A stretch of DNA of 64,000 nt from Ruegeria arenilitoris (GCF_013032445.1 NZ_WQCA01000002.1:248001-312000); one strand, 5' to 3'; counted from the first letter of the stretch, positions 35,360-45,085 are shown. Notes: generated by a model not told the origin, from the sequence alone. A program made the numbers and translations.

Positions 35360-38158
35360 TCAGTGCGCCTCGGCCCAGTTAGCTCCCTGCCCGGCATCCA
35401 CGCTCAGCTTTACGTCCAGCTTCACCGCCGGGTCGGATGCGCCTTCCATCACGTCGCGCGCCACGTCAATCACCTGATCCACCGCGTCCTCGGCCACTTC
35501 GAACAGCAATTCGTCATGCACCTGCAGCAACATCTTGGCGGGCAGCCCGTTGATTGCATCCGGCATCCTCACCATAGCGCGCCGGATCACATCCGCCGCC
35601 GTGCCCTGAATCGGCGCGTTAATCGCCGCCCGACGCGAGAAGCCAGCGTGCGGGCCTTTGGCATTGATCTCGGGTGTATGAATTTTGCGCCCGAAAAGGG
35701 TCTGAACATAGCCATGCTCTTTGGCGAAGGCGACAGTGTCATCCATGTACTTCCGAATACCCGGAAAGCGTTCGAAATAGCGATCGATGAACCCCTGCGC
35801 CTCGGCCCGCGGAATGCGCAGGTTTCGCGCCAGACCAAAGCCTGAGATGCCATAAATCACACCAAAGTTGATCGCCTTGGCCTGACGTCGGATATCCGGC
35901 GTCATCTCGTCCAGCGGCACATCAAACATCTCAGACGCCGTCATCGCGTGAATGTCCAACCCATCCGCAAAGGCCTGTTTCAGGGCCGGAATATCGGCGA
36001 TGTGGGCCAGAATCCGTAGCTCAATCTGGCTATAGTCGAGGCTGACCATCACGTTGCCCGGCTCGGCAATGAACGCCTCACGAATGCGTCGCCCTTCCTC
36101 TGTTCGCACCGGGATGTTCTGCAGGTTCGGATCGGTTGAGGCCAGACGGCCGGTGTTCGCCCCGGTGATCGAGTAGGACGTATGCACCCGGCCCGTATCC
36201 GGGTTGATATGGGTCTGCAATGCATCCGTGTAGGTCGATTTCAACTTGGAGAGCTGCCGCCAGTCCAACACCCGGCGCGGCAGTTCATGCTCGGTCGCGA
36301 GGTCCTCAAGAATATCGGCCCCGGTAGAGTATTTCCCGGTCTTGCCCTTCTTGCCGCCCTCAAGCCCCATCTTGTCGAACAGGATCTCACCCAGTTGTGC
36401 AGGCGAGCCCACGTTGAAATTCTCACCCGCCAATTCGTGGATTTCAGCCTCTAATCCGGCCATTTTCTGCGCAAAGGCGTTCGACATGCGGCTCAGAACA
36501 TCGCGGTCGACCTTGATGCCATGCATCTCCATCTCGGCCAGAACCGGCACCAGTGGGCGTTCAAGCGTTTCATAGACCGTTGTCACCTGAACCTGATGCA
36601 GTTGCGGTTTGAACAGCTTCCACAGGCGCAAGGTGATATCCGCATCCTCAGCGGCATAGGCGGTGGCCTCGTCAATCGGCACCTTGTCAAAGGTGATCGC
36701 CGACTTGCCCGAGCCCAGCAGCGGTTTGATCGGGATCGGCGTGTGACTCAGATATCGTTCGGACAGCGTATCCATGCCATGACCGTGTTCACCGCCATGC
36801 ATGGCGTAGGACATCAGCATCGTGTCGTCGATCGGGGCGACAACGACACCGTAGCGCTTAAATATCTTGGCGTCGTATTTCATGTTCTGCCCGATTTTCA
36901 GGATCGACGGATCCTCGAGCATCGGTTTCAGCAGGGTCAGAGCCTCATCCAGCGGCATCTGCCCTTCGGCCAGCGCATCCGAGCCGAACAGGTCATCAGC
37001 CGCGCCATCGCGGTGAGTCAGCGGGATATAGCAAGCCTCGCTCGCCTCAACACACAGGGAAATGCCCACCAGATCAGCGATCATTTCGTTCAGGCCGGTG
37101 GTTTCGGTATCCACCGCAACCCAACCGCGCTCATAGGTCTGATCGATCCATTTCCGCAGAGCGCCCGCATCGCGCACACATTCGTATTTCGTCGCATCGA
37201 ATGGCAGCGCTTCGGCCTCCTCGACCTCAGCAACCGGCGCGGGTGCATCGGCAATGACCGGGGCCTCGGCCCCCAGCTTGTCAGCGATGCGTTTTGTGAG
37301 AGTGCGGAACTCCATCTCGGCCAGGAACCCCAGCAGGATCTCGGCATCGGGGTCCTTCACCTCAAGATCATCCAGCGTGAAGTCCAGCGGCGTCTGCTCG
37401 TCCAATTGCACCAGCTTCTTCGACAGTTCGATCTGGTTGCGTTTCTCGATCAGGGTCTGACGGCGTTTGGGTTGTTTGATCTCTTCCGCGCGGTCCAGCA
37501 GGGTTTCGAGGTCACCATATTCATTGATCAGCAGCGCTGCAGTCTTGATCCCGATACCCGGCGCTCCCGGTACGTTATCCACGCTATCCCCGGCCAACGC
37601 CTGCACATCCACCACACGGTCAGGACCCACGCCGAACTTCTCGAACACGCCATCGGTATCGATGCGCTTGTTCTTCATCGCGTCCAGCATTTCCACACCG
37701 CCGCCGACCAGTTGCATCAGGTCTTTGTCAGAACTGACGATGGTCACACGCCCCCCCGCCTCACGGGCTTGCACGGCCAGCGTGGCAATGATGTCGTCGG
37801 CCTCGTAGCCCTCAAGCTCTTTGCAGGCGATGTTAAATGCTTTGGTCGCCTCACGGGTCAGCGGCATCTGCGGGCGCAGATCTTCGGGCATCGCCTCGCG
37901 GTTGGCCTTGTAGAGGTCATACAGATCATTGCGGAATGTGTGCGACCCTTTGTCGAAAATCACCGCCACGTGGGTCGGGGCGTCGGGCCCTGCGTTTCCT
38001 TCAACATATTTCTGCAGCATGTTGCAGAACCCGGACACTGCGCCGATCGGCAGCCCGTCCGACTTGCGCGTCAGTGGCGGCAGCGCGTGATAGGCCCTGA
38101 AAATAAAGGCCGATCCGTCGATCAGATGCAGATGACACCCTTTTCCGAAACTGCTCAT
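35360..38158 (-). CDS. polA: DNA polymerase I
   Basis: 932 residues, full length. The 5'-3' exonuclease domain (about 1-290) starts LHLIDGSAFIFRAYHALPPL. The 3'-5' proofreading domain (about 330-525) keeps the acidic motif VAVDTETTGLNEM. The polymerase domain (about 560-932) has DPNLQNIPVRTEEGRRIREAF, SLDYSQIELR, the O-helix RRQAKAINFGVIYG and the catalytic VHDELLFEV. Functions in repair and Okazaki-fragment processing. Monocistronic. Confidence 0.98.
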   Translation of the reverse strand: MSSFGKGCHLHLIDGSAFIFRAYHALPPLTRKSDGLPIGAVSGFCNMLQKYVEGNAGPDAPTHVAVIFDKGSHTFRNDLYDLYKANREAMPEDLRPQMPLTREATKAFNIACKELEGYEADDIIATLAVQAREAGGRVTIVSSDKDLMQLVGGGVEMLDAMKNKRIDTDGVFEKFGVGPDRVVDVQALAGDSVDNVPGAPGIGIKTAALLINEYGDLETLLDRAEEIKQPKRRQTLIEKRNQIELSKKLVQLDEQTPLDFTLDDLEVKDPDAEILLGFLAEMEFRTLTKRIADKLGAEAPVIADAPAPVAEVEEAEALPFDATKYECVRDAGALRKWIDQTYERGWVAVDTETTGLNEMIADLVGISLCVEASEACYIPLTHRDGAADDLFGSDALAEGQMPLDEALTLLKPMLEDPSILKIGQNMKYDAKIFKRYGVVVAPIDDTMLMSYAMHGGEHGHGMDTLSERYLSHTPIPIKPLLGSGKSAITFDKVPIDEATAYAAEDADITLRLWKLFKPQLHQVQVTTVYETLERPLVPVLAEMEMHGIKVDRDVLSRMSNAFAQKMAGLEAEIHELAGENFNVGSPAQLGEILFDKMGLEGGKKGKTGKYSTGADILEDLATEHELPRRVLDWRQLSKLKSTYTDALQTHINPDTGRVHTSYSITGANTGRLASTDPNLQNIPVRTEEGRRIREAFIAEPGNVMVSLDYSQIELRILAHIADIPALKQAFADGLDIHAMTASEMFDVPLDEMTPDIRRQAKAINFGVIYGISGFGLARNLRIPRAEAQGFIDRYFERFPGIRKYMDDTVAFAKEHGYVQTLFGRKIHTPEINAKGPHAGFSRRAAINAPIQGTAADVIRRAMVRMPDAINGLPAKMLLQVHDELLFEVAEDAVDQVIDVARDVMEGASDPAVKLDVKLSVDAGQGANWAEAH

Positions 38159-38295
38159 GCCTTTGCTCCCTTCGCCGCTTGTTGGTCTGTCCTGCCATGG
38201 AATGCGTGCAGATACCAGTCGCAGTACGATGAGTCGCCAAGGGAAAAACTCAGATAGATTGTATCACAGTGCGCCGTGCAGTCGGTTGGCTGCGG

Positions 38296-38619
38296 TCAGG
38301 GGTAGAATTCGCACCATCCGGTGTGAATCCAGCCACGAAATTTCGACTCAACATTGTTAATCGCGCCATTTTCGACATAGCACCATTTACCGTCGCATGC
38401 TCGGATATAGGCGGCGTCGCCATTCCTCAGACTGCCAATTTGTTGATACGAGGAACCAGGCCCGGTTCGGAGTGCCAGAAACCCGTCGCCATTCGGATTA
38501 AGCCCTTTGACGAGGCAACCGGTATCGGTGATCGCCGGTCCGGTGGGTTTTACAATCTGCTGAGACAGAGCAGCGCCTGCGGTCAAAAGGGAGAACACCA
38601 CTGTCAGAAAAATCTTCAT
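38296..38619 (-). CDS. Exported bacterial SH3 domain protein
   Basis: 107 residues. A signal peptide (MKIFLTVVFSLLTAGAALS) precedes a single SH3-type domain with LALRTGPGSSYQQIGSL and GWIHTGWCEFYP. Four cysteines could form two disulfides. AGGAG lies 6 bases before the chosen ATG. Such domains often bind peptidoglycan or partner proteins; function here unknown. Confidence 0.82.
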   Translation of the reverse strand: MKIFLTVVFSLLTAGAALSQQIVKPTGPAITDTGCLVKGLNPNGDGFLALRTGPGSSYQQIGSLRNGDAAYIRACDGKWCYVENGAINNVESKFRGWIHTGWCEFYP

Positions 38620-38723
38620 TCCAAACTCCTGAAAACTGATCACATCAAAAAATATGCGTCAGTTTATAGACCGAGTTTGGCTTTGCGTCCAACAGCGCCC
38701 TTTCAGGGGCCACCATCCCAGTC

Positions 38724-38945
38724 TTACAGGACTTCGAATTCCCTGCCCTTCAGAACATATTTGCAATCGCAATAGGGGCACTCGACCCAGCCGGTATCCT
38801 CGGGGATTTGTAGCCAGACGCGCGGATGACCCAATGCGCCTTCGCCGCCATCACAGGCAACACGGGCGGTTTCCACGATCTTGGTTTCCGGCGCTTCGAT
38901 TGTCACGGCTTGCGATCCTTCTTCGGTTGTCGGCCTCGCGGGCAT
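38724..38945 (-). CDS. Zinc-finger (zf-CHCC, NDUFS6-like) protein
   Basis: 73 residues. Cys in [18 protein letters not shown], the His of GHP and the pair [10 protein letters not shown] form the CHCC zinc site, as in the small zinc-finger proteins related to the complex I subunit NDUFS6. Its role in this genome is inferred only from family. It is divergent from the ABC ATPase gene, with about 15 bases between. Confidence 0.85.
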   Translation of the reverse strand: MPARPTTEEGSQAVTIEAPETKIVETARVACDGGEGALGHPRVWLQIPEDTGWVECPYCDCKYVLKGREFEVL

Positions 38946-38960
38946 GTACTAGGTGCGTTT

Positions 38961-39983
38961 ATGAGCGATGAGCAAACCGGGGGCAAGAGCCACATGAGCG
39001 ATGCGGCAATCAGGATCGAAGGACTGCGCAAGACCTATCGCGGCGGCAAGGGGCAGCCCGAGAAACAGGCATTGAAGGGCATTGATCTGACTGTCCCGCG
39101 CGGGTCTGTCTTTGGCCTGTTGGGGCCGAACGGGGCCGGGAAATCGACCCTGATCAATATCCTTGCCGGGCTGGTGGTGAAATCCGCCGGCAACGTGTCG
39201 ATCTGGGGATTCAATCAGGACCAGAACCCACGCTCGTCCCGCGCCGCGATCGGCGTGATGCCGCAAGAGCTGAACCTAGACCCGTTCTTTACCCCTCGGG
39301 GCGCGTTGGAGGTTCAGGCCGGGCTTTATGGTGTGCCAAAAGCCCAGCGCCGCAGCGATGAGATTCTCGAACTGGTTGGCCTCAGCGACAAGGCCGAGGC
39401 CTATGCCCGCACGCTGTCCGGCGGTATGCGGCGGCGATTGCTGTTGGCAAAGGCGTTAGTGCATCATCCCAAGATTCTGGTGCTGGACGAGCCCACGGCG
39501 GGCGTGGATATCGAGCTGCGGCAGATGCTCTGGAGCAATGTGCGCAAGCTGAACGAACAGGGCATGACCATCATCCTGACCACCCACTACCTGGAAGAAG
39601 CACAAGAGATGTGTGACGAGATCGCCATCATCAACCACGGTGAAAAGATCGCGCAGGACAGCACCGCCAACCTGCTGGGCCGCATGGACAGCCGCACTAT
39701 GGTCATCGTCCCAGACAGCCCGGTTGTTGACTTGCCCGCAACCGACGGGGTCGAAGCGACCCTACGCGACGATGGCAGCCTCGTGCTGCAATATAGCAGC
39801 GCCCTGACCAGTGCCGAACAGGTTCTGGAATCCGTCCGCGCCGCCAGCATCCGCATCCGCGATGTTCGCACAGAAGAAGCCGACCTTGAGGATGTGTTCC
39901 TTGCGCTCACGTCCTCTCGTGCGGATGAACCGGTCGATGATCAGGATCAGCCACGCAGTGGGATGCACCGGGTCAAGCTTTAG
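38961..39983 (+). CDS. ABC transporter ATP-binding protein (ABC-2 / DrrA type), no adjacent permease
   Basis: About 340 residues. Walker A GPNGAGKST, Q-loop in GVMPQELNLDPFFTPR, signature LSGGMRRRL and Walker B ILVLDEPTAGVD are intact; a C-terminal accessory domain follows the switch THYLEEAQEMCDE. The type usually partners an ABC-2 permease for export, but no permease gene lies on either side. Start may be 38961 or 38994 (MSDAAIRIEG). It overlaps the convergent DUF1203 gene by 4 bases. Confidence 0.9.
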   Translation: MSDEQTGGKSHMSDAAIRIEGLRKTYRGGKGQPEKQALKGIDLTVPRGSVFGLLGPNGAGKSTLINILAGLVVKSAGNVSIWGFNQDQNPRSSRAAIGVMPQELNLDPFFTPRGALEVQAGLYGVPKAQRRSDEILELVGLSDKAEAYARTLSGGMRRRLLLAKALVHHPKILVLDEPTAGVDIELRQMLWSNVRKLNEQGMTIILTTHYLEEAQEMCDEIAIINHGEKIAQDSTANLLGRMDSRTMVIVPDSPVVDLPATDGVEATLRDDGSLVLQYSSALTSAEQVLESVRAASIRIRDVRTEEADLEDVFLALTSSRADEPVDDQDQPRSGMHRVKL

Positions 39984-40447
39984 GCCCGGTCGATCCGCGC
40001 ATGGTAGCAGTTGTTCAACGCCGAGCGGATATGGATATAAGCGACATCTGCGCGGGCGAAGATGTCCTCTGCAGATTGGTGCAAGTTGGCCTGCGGTGTG
40101 ATGATCCCGGTGCCATATACGATCCGGTCATCCGTCCCATATCCCTTGATCAGATAGTTGGGCGACGCAGTCAGCGCTTCGGGTAATTCCGCTTGGTTCT
40201 CATAGCGCTGGCAAGACTCTGAGCAAAGGTAAATTGGCCCTGTTTGGGCAAATGGCTGCGTCTCGGGGAAGGGGCGATGCGCCAGCACCAGCATCTCTTT
40301 GCCTTCAGGTATATAGGTCAGGCAGTGGCGACAGGGGTTCCCCTGACCATTCGATATGGCCCGTTCGGGCGGGTTACCGTAACCATCCGGCGCGCCGTTT
40401 CGATAGGCCTCAACCTGGTCGGTAGGGAGGGCGGATATTCTGTGCAT
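39980..40447 (-). CDS. DUF1203 domain protein
   Basis: 155 residues. Recognised from NPCRHCLTYIPEGKEMLVLAHRPF, the Cys-containing CSESCQRY and YGTGIITP. Function unknown; relatives are small soluble proteins. The ATG at 40447 has AGGAGA 8 bases upstream, so the longer frame to 40612, which would run through the dnaE2 promoter, is rejected. Confidence 0.83.
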   Translation of the reverse strand: MHRISALPTDQVEAYRNGAPDGYGNPPERAISNGQGNPCRHCLTYIPEGKEMLVLAHRPFPETQPFAQTGPIYLCSESCQRYENQAELPEALTASPNYLIKGYGTDDRIVYGTGIITPQANLHQSAEDIFARADVAYIHIRSALNNCYHARIDRA

Positions 40448-40537
40448 GATATGTCTCCTTCTCTGCCTGGAACGTGCCTGCCCAACCACGTTCTGGCGAC
40501 CCGGTTCCTGCGCAATGACGCAAAGGACTCGGAAAAA

Positions 40538-40552
40538 GAACAAAACGTGAAT
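40538..40552 (+). promoter_or_regulatory. LexA (SOS) box-like site upstream of dnaE2
   Basis: GAAC-AAAACGT-GAAT, one mismatch from the alphaproteobacterial LexA site GAAC-N7-GAAC. It ends 16 bases before the dnaE2 ATG, the same distance as the imuB box. Confidence 0.7.
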
Positions 40553-40568
40553 ATAATATGGAATCGCC

Positions 40569-43487
40569 ATGTATGCCGAACTGTCGATCACGTCGAACTT
40601 CACCTTCCTCACCGGGGCCTCTCACCCCGAGGAGTACATGGAGCGTGCCGTCACCCTGAGCGTACCCGCCATCGCGATCGCCGATGACAACTCGGTCGCC
40701 GGGATCGTCCGCGCCCACACCCAAGGGCGCGAGATCGCCCGCAAGGTGCGCGAACGGCTGGCGTGGGAGGCGCAGAATACATCCATCGGCCCGCCCTGCC
40801 CCGATCACATTCCCAAACCGCCGTCCTATCCGATCCACGCGGTGCCCCGCCTGATCCCGGCGGCGCGGCTGATATTCACCGATGCGCCCACCGTCACCGC
40901 CCTGCCCCTGAACCGACAGGGCTGGGCCAACCTGTGCCGCATCCTCTCTGCAGGTCGCCTGCGGGCCGAGAAAGGTGACTGCATCCTGCACCTGTCCGAC
41001 CTGCTCGAATTCTCCGACGGCCTCCACTTGCTGCTCTGGCCACAAGCGACGCGCTCTCTGGGCGGCGCGGAGGCATGGCGGACACAGGCGCAACAGCTGA
41101 CGCGCCGCTTTGCCGGGCGGATGCATCTGTTGATGCACCCCCGGTACGATGGCGCGGATACTGCGTATTTCTCTTTATTAGAGACTGAATCACAGCAGCT
41201 CGGCATCCCAACTCTCGCCAGCGCCACGCCGCTGATGCATCACGGCGCTCGCCGCAAGCTGGCCGATGTGGTGACCGCCATTCGCCTGCGGCGCAAGGTG
41301 GATGATCTGGGCCGAGACGCGCTGGCCAATGGTGAACAACGTCTGCGGTCCGAGGGTGAGATGCTGCGCATTTTCAAAGGCCATGAGGGTACCGTCGCCC
41401 GCGCCCATGCGCTCAGTGAGCAACTCACATTCTCACTCGACGAATTGCGCTATGAATATCCCAGCGAGGGCAGTGAGCAGGAAACCCCGACCGAACGCCT
41501 GCATCGCCTGGCCCATGAGGGGCTGAAATGGCGCTATCCGGCGGGCGCATCAGAAAAGGCAAAAAAGATGCTGGCGCATGAGCTCACCCTGATCGGCAAA
41601 TTGAAATACGAACCCTATTTCCTGACCGTCCGCGACATCGTCCATTTCGCCCGGTCCCGCAGCATCCTCTGTCAGGGGCGCGGTTCAGCGGCCAATTCGG
41701 TGGTCTGTTTCTGCCTCGGCATCACCGAGGTCAGCCCCGAGATGGGCACCATGGTTTTTGAGCGCTTTGTCTCCGAGGCGCGCGATGAACCGCCTGACAT
41801 AGACGTCGACTTCGAACACGAACGCCGCGAAGAGGTGATCCAGCACATCTATGACCGCTATGGTCGCCACCGCGCCGGTCTCTGCGCTACCGTCATCCAC
41901 TATCGCGGCAAGCGCGCCATCCGCGAGGTCGGCCGCGCCATGGGCTTGACCGAAGACACGATCTCGGCGCTCTCTTCACAGCTCTGGGGGTTCTTTTCGG
42001 CCGCCGGGCTCGAAGCCCAACGCATGCGCGAGATTGGCCTCGACCCCGAGGATCGGCGACTAAAACAGACTCTAATGCTGGTCTATGAGATCAACGGTTT
42101 CCCCCGCCACCTATCGCAACATGTGGGCGGCTTCATCATCACCGAGGGGCGGCTGGACGAACTTGTCCCCATCGAAAACGCCACGATGGAGGACCGCACG
42201 GTCATCTGCTGGGACAAGGACGACATCGACAGTCTGGGCATCCTCAAGGTCGATGTCCTCAGCCTCGGGATGCTCACCTGCATCCGCAAGGCGTTCGATC
42301 TGATCACCCAGCACCACCAGACCGGCTATACGCTGGCCACCCTGCCGCCCGAGGACCCCACGGTCTATGACATGCTCTGCAAGGCCGACAGTATCGGCGT
42401 GTTTCAGGTAGAATCACGTGCGCAGATGAACTTTCTGCCCCGGATGCGACCACGCAATTTCTACGATCTGGTCATTGAGGTCGCCATCATCCGCCCCGGC
42501 CCCATTCAGGGCGACATGGTCCACCCCTATATCCGCCGCCGGAATGGCGAGGAGGAGGCCAGCTTCCCTTCGGACGAATTGGGTGAGGTGCTGGGCAAAA
42601 CGCTGGGCGTACCGCTGTTTCAGGAACAGGCGATGCAGATCGCCATTGTCGGTGCGGGATTTACTCCGGAGCAGGCCGACCGGTTAAGGCGGTCTCTGGC
42701 GACGTTCAAGAAACACGGCAATGTCAGCGAATTCCGCGCGCTGTTCCTGCGCGGCATGAAGCGCAACGGCTATGAGGATGATTTTGCCGAGCGATGTTTC
42801 TCACAAATCGAAGGCTTCGGCTCTTACGGTTTCCCCGAAAGCCACGCGGCCAGCTTTGCACTGCTGGTCTATGCCTCGGCCTGGATCAAATGCCACCACC
42901 CGGGGATTTTTGCCTGCGCGCTGCTGAATTCACAGCCGATGGGGTTCTATGCGCCCGCCCAGATCGTGCGCGATGCGCGCGAACACGGGGTTCAGGTGCG
43001 CCCGGTCTGCATCAATGCCAGCTTCTGGGACAATGTGATGGAGCCCGACGGCCATGGCGGGCTGGCCCTGCGGCTGGGCTTTCGCCAGATCAAGGGGCTG
43101 AGCGAGGAAGATGCCAGCTGGCTCACCGCCGCGCGCGGCAATGGCTACCATCAGGTCGACGATGTCTGGCGCCGTGCAGGCCTTGGCCCCTCGGTGATCG
43201 AACGGCTGGCCGAGGCCGATGCCTTTGCCGCCTGCGACCTGACCCGGCGCGAAGCACTGTGGCAGGCCAAGGCGATTGCGACCGCCAAACCGCTGCCGCT
43301 GTTCTCGCAGGATCTGGAGGGCGAGGCGCTGGATGAACCCGAGGCCTATCTGCCGCAGATGACACTGGGCGAGCAGGTGGTTGAGGATTATGTCGCCACC
43401 CGCCTCAGCCTGAAGGCGCATCCGGTGGCTTTGATACGGCATCTGCTGACACCGGAGCCGCGCGACAAAACCACCTCTGTCGCTTGA
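40569..43487 (+). CDS. dnaE2: Error-prone DNA polymerase DnaE2 (ImuC), C-terminally shortened
   Basis: 972 residues. The PHP domain opens with ELSITSNFTFLTGASHPEEY. The polymerase core has QGRGSAANSVVCF (about 369) and the catalytic acids in PDIDVDFEHERR (Asp412, Asp414), followed by SQHVGGFIITEG and the helix-hairpin-helix region. Relatives I know continue past the LSLKAHPV segment with an OB-fold domain of roughly 100 residues. Here the frame ends 26 residues into that region (HLLTPEPRDKTTSVA) and a globin gene follows at once. It makes SOS-induced translesion patches with ImuB. Confidence 0.93.
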   Translation: MYAELSITSNFTFLTGASHPEEYMERAVTLSVPAIAIADDNSVAGIVRAHTQGREIARKVRERLAWEAQNTSIGPPCPDHIPKPPSYPIHAVPRLIPAARLIFTDAPTVTALPLNRQGWANLCRILSAGRLRAEKGDCILHLSDLLEFSDGLHLLLWPQATRSLGGAEAWRTQAQQLTRRFAGRMHLLMHPRYDGADTAYFSLLETESQQLGIPTLASATPLMHHGARRKLADVVTAIRLRRKVDDLGRDALANGEQRLRSEGEMLRIFKGHEGTVARAHALSEQLTFSLDELRYEYPSEGSEQETPTERLHRLAHEGLKWRYPAGASEKAKKMLAHELTLIGKLKYEPYFLTVRDIVHFARSRSILCQGRGSAANSVVCFCLGITEVSPEMGTMVFERFVSEARDEPPDIDVDFEHERREEVIQHIYDRYGRHRAGLCATVIHYRGKRAIREVGRAMGLTEDTISALSSQLWGFFSAAGLEAQRMREIGLDPEDRRLKQTLMLVYEINGFPRHLSQHVGGFIITEGRLDELVPIENATMEDRTVICWDKDDIDSLGILKVDVLSLGMLTCIRKAFDLITQHHQTGYTLATLPPEDPTVYDMLCKADSIGVFQVESRAQMNFLPRMRPRNFYDLVIEVAIIRPGPIQGDMVHPYIRRRNGEEEASFPSDELGEVLGKTLGVPLFQEQAMQIAIVGAGFTPEQADRLRRSLATFKKHGNVSEFRALFLRGMKRNGYEDDFAERCFSQIEGFGSYGFPESHAASFALLVYASAWIKCHHPGIFACALLNSQPMGFYAPAQIVRDAREHGVQVRPVCINASFWDNVMEPDGHGGLALRLGFRQIKGLSEEDASWLTAARGNGYHQVDDVWRRAGLGPSVIERLAEADAFAACDLTRREALWQAKAIATAKPLPLFSQDLEGEALDEPEAYLPQMTLGEQVVEDYVATRLSLKAHPVALIRHLLTPEPRDKTTSVA

Positions 43488-43535
43488 CGCCTCAACCAGA
43501 TATTGGCCCCCAACAGAGTCGAATTCGGTGCTTTC

Positions 43536-43949
43536 ATGACCAGACCAACCCTGCCGCCGCGCTTTCCGGCCACGCCGGACCAGATCAACGCACAGGTCCG
43601 CGCCTTTTATGCCCGCGTACGCGAGGACGAGGTACTGGGCCCCGTTTTCAACACCCATGTCACCGACTGGCCCGCGCATGAGGAAAAGATCGCCGCCTTC
43701 TGGCGCAACGCCATCCTGTATGAGCGCAGCTATGACGGTAATCCGCAGCGGGTTCATATCGAACGGCCCGACGTGAAACCCGAATTCTTCGCCCATTGGC
43801 TGGACCTGTTCGAAGAGGTTGCCTCCGAAACCCTGCCGCCGGAAACGGCCACCCCGTGGGTCGCTCTGGCCCGGCGCATTGGGGTGGGCATGAAGGCCGG
43901 TGTGCAATCCGCCCGCCAACCCAAGGACGCGCCGCCGATCCTGCGTTGA
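43536..43949 (+). CDS. Group III truncated haemoglobin
   Basis: 137 residues. FYARVREDEVLGPVF (Tyr B10), the DWPAHEEKIAAFWRNA helix, and VHIERPDVKPEFFAHWLDLF match group III globins. By alignment with Campylobacter Ctb as I remember it, the proximal haem His is the one in RVHIERP and the conserved Trp is in AHWLDLF. It likely handles oxygen or nitric oxide. The ATG at 43536 is preferred over a TTG at 43503; the ribosome site is weak. Confidence 0.88.
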   Translation: MTRPTLPPRFPATPDQINAQVRAFYARVREDEVLGPVFNTHVTDWPAHEEKIAAFWRNAILYERSYDGNPQRVHIERPDVKPEFFAHWLDLFEEVASETLPPETATPWVALARRIGVGMKAGVQSARQPKDAPPILR

Positions 43950-43955
43950 TCTCAC

Positions 43956-43977
43956 AACATGGCGGCTTTGCCATGTT
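43956..43977 (+). terminator. Hairpin after the globin gene
   Basis: AACATGGC / GCCATGTT, an 8-base perfect stem with a 6-base loop, starts 7 bases after the globin stop. It lacks a T-tract. Confidence 0.4.
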
Positions 43978-44094
43978 AGCGGTAAATTAGGGGCTATGCG
44001 GGCCGACGAAATGGGTTTACTCAGGGGCAAGACAGCCCCTTTGCGCTGCGCCGGCATAGTGCCACCACACCGATACATCCCCCGAGGCCGATCT

Positions 44095-45033
44095 ATGAGC
44101 ACTCAAAACACCACCCTTAGGGGCCTTGGCTTTGCGTTTGCGGGCTTTGCTATCTTTGCCAGCCATGATGCGTTGATCAAAGTGCTGGGCAGCACCTATT
44201 CGGTGATGCAGATCATCTTTTTCGCCACGCTGTTTTCCTTTGTGCCGATGGCGGTGACGATCCTGACCGACCGGACCACTGGGAATTTCCTGCCGCACCA
44301 CCCGTGGCTCGTCCTGATCCGCTCTGCTTTGCTGGTCACCTCGATGGTCTGCGCCTTTTACGCCTTCTCGGTTTTGCCGCTGGCCGAGGTCTATTCACTG
44401 CTGTTTGCCTTTCCCCTGTTCGTCACAGTCCTGTCGATCCCCATATTGGGGGAAATCGTGCGCGCCCAACGCTGGGCCGCCGTCTTCGTTGGCCTGATCG
44501 GCGTGCTGATCGTCCTGCGTCCCGGAGCAACGGACATCACCCTTGGCCACCTGGCCGCCCTGACTGCAGCGTTTTGCAGCGCGTTAGGCTCTGTTTTGGT
44601 ACGAAAGATCGGCAATGAGGAACGCTCGGCGGTGCTGATCCTCTATCCAATGCTGCTGGCCATTGTGGTGATGAGCCTTGCGCAGCCCGCCGTCTATCTG
44701 CCGCCTTCACTGCTGCATCTGGCGATGATGGCGCTGGTAGGTGTGTTCTCGGTGATCGCGCAGCACTTGATCATTCTGGCCTACCGCGCCGCGCCTGCCG
44801 GGGTCGTGGCCCCCAGCCAATACAGCCAGATCATCTGGGCTACGTTGTTCGGCATGATCTTCTTTGGCGAGCGCCCGGACGGCTGGGTCGCCGTCGGGGC
44901 CAGCATCATCATCGCATCAGGCGTGTTCGTGGTCTGGCGCGAGAGCCGGGCGAACACGTCGTCGGCGAATACTCCGGTTCTTAGGGTGCGGTCTCCGCGG
45001 TCGGATACAGGGGCCTCGCGCCCCGGAAAATAA
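44095..45033 (+). CDS. EamA-type DMT superfamily transporter
   Basis: 312 residues with ten membrane segments and two EamA repeats; VMQIIFFATLFSFVP, FPLFVTVLSIPILGE and the second repeat ending WATLFGMIFFGERPDGW fit the family. The hydrophilic tail (about 285-312) is rich in Ser/Arg. The ATG at 44095 follows CCGAGG; the open frame extends upstream through intergenic DNA. Substrate unknown. Confidence 0.87.
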   Translation: MSTQNTTLRGLGFAFAGFAIFASHDALIKVLGSTYSVMQIIFFATLFSFVPMAVTILTDRTTGNFLPHHPWLVLIRSALLVTSMVCAFYAFSVLPLAEVYSLLFAFPLFVTVLSIPILGEIVRAQRWAAVFVGLIGVLIVLRPGATDITLGHLAALTAAFCSALGSVLVRKIGNEERSAVLILYPMLLAIVVMSLAQPAVYLPPSLLHLAMMALVGVFSVIAQHLIILAYRAAPAGVVAPSQYSQIIWATLFGMIFFGERPDGWVAVGASIIIASGVFVVWRESRANTSSANTPVLRVRSPRSDTGASRPGK

Positions 45034-45035
45034 GA

Positions 45036-45061
45036 AACGGCGCGCCAGACAGCGCGCCGTT
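45036..45061. terminator. Bidirectional terminator
   Basis: AACGGCGCG / CGCGCCGTT, a 9-base perfect stem with an 8-base loop, lies between the convergent transporter and formaldehyde dehydrogenase genes. On the minus strand it continues into TTTCTTATTTT, so it terminates that gene well. Confidence 0.7.
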
Positions 45062-45085
45062 CAGGAATACCCTTGGCTCAGAGGC

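Noticed and set aside
36521..38257. 578-codon plus-strand open frame opposite polA.
   Set aside because: No recognisable domain, and polA on the other strand is unmistakable; long antisense frames are common at this GC content.
40448..40612. N-terminal extension of the DUF1203 gene to 40612.
   Set aside because: It would run across the dnaE2 promoter, LexA-like box and start; a strong ribosome site supports the ATG at 40447.
43536..43949. Globin thought to lack its proximal His (Phe in the EFFAHW segment).
   Set aside because: Alignment with Campylobacter Ctb places the proximal His earlier, in VHIERP, and it is present.
42930..44102. 390-codon minus-strand open frame opposite dnaE2 and the globin gene.
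   Set aside because: It spans two genuine genes and an intergenic region and shows no family motif.
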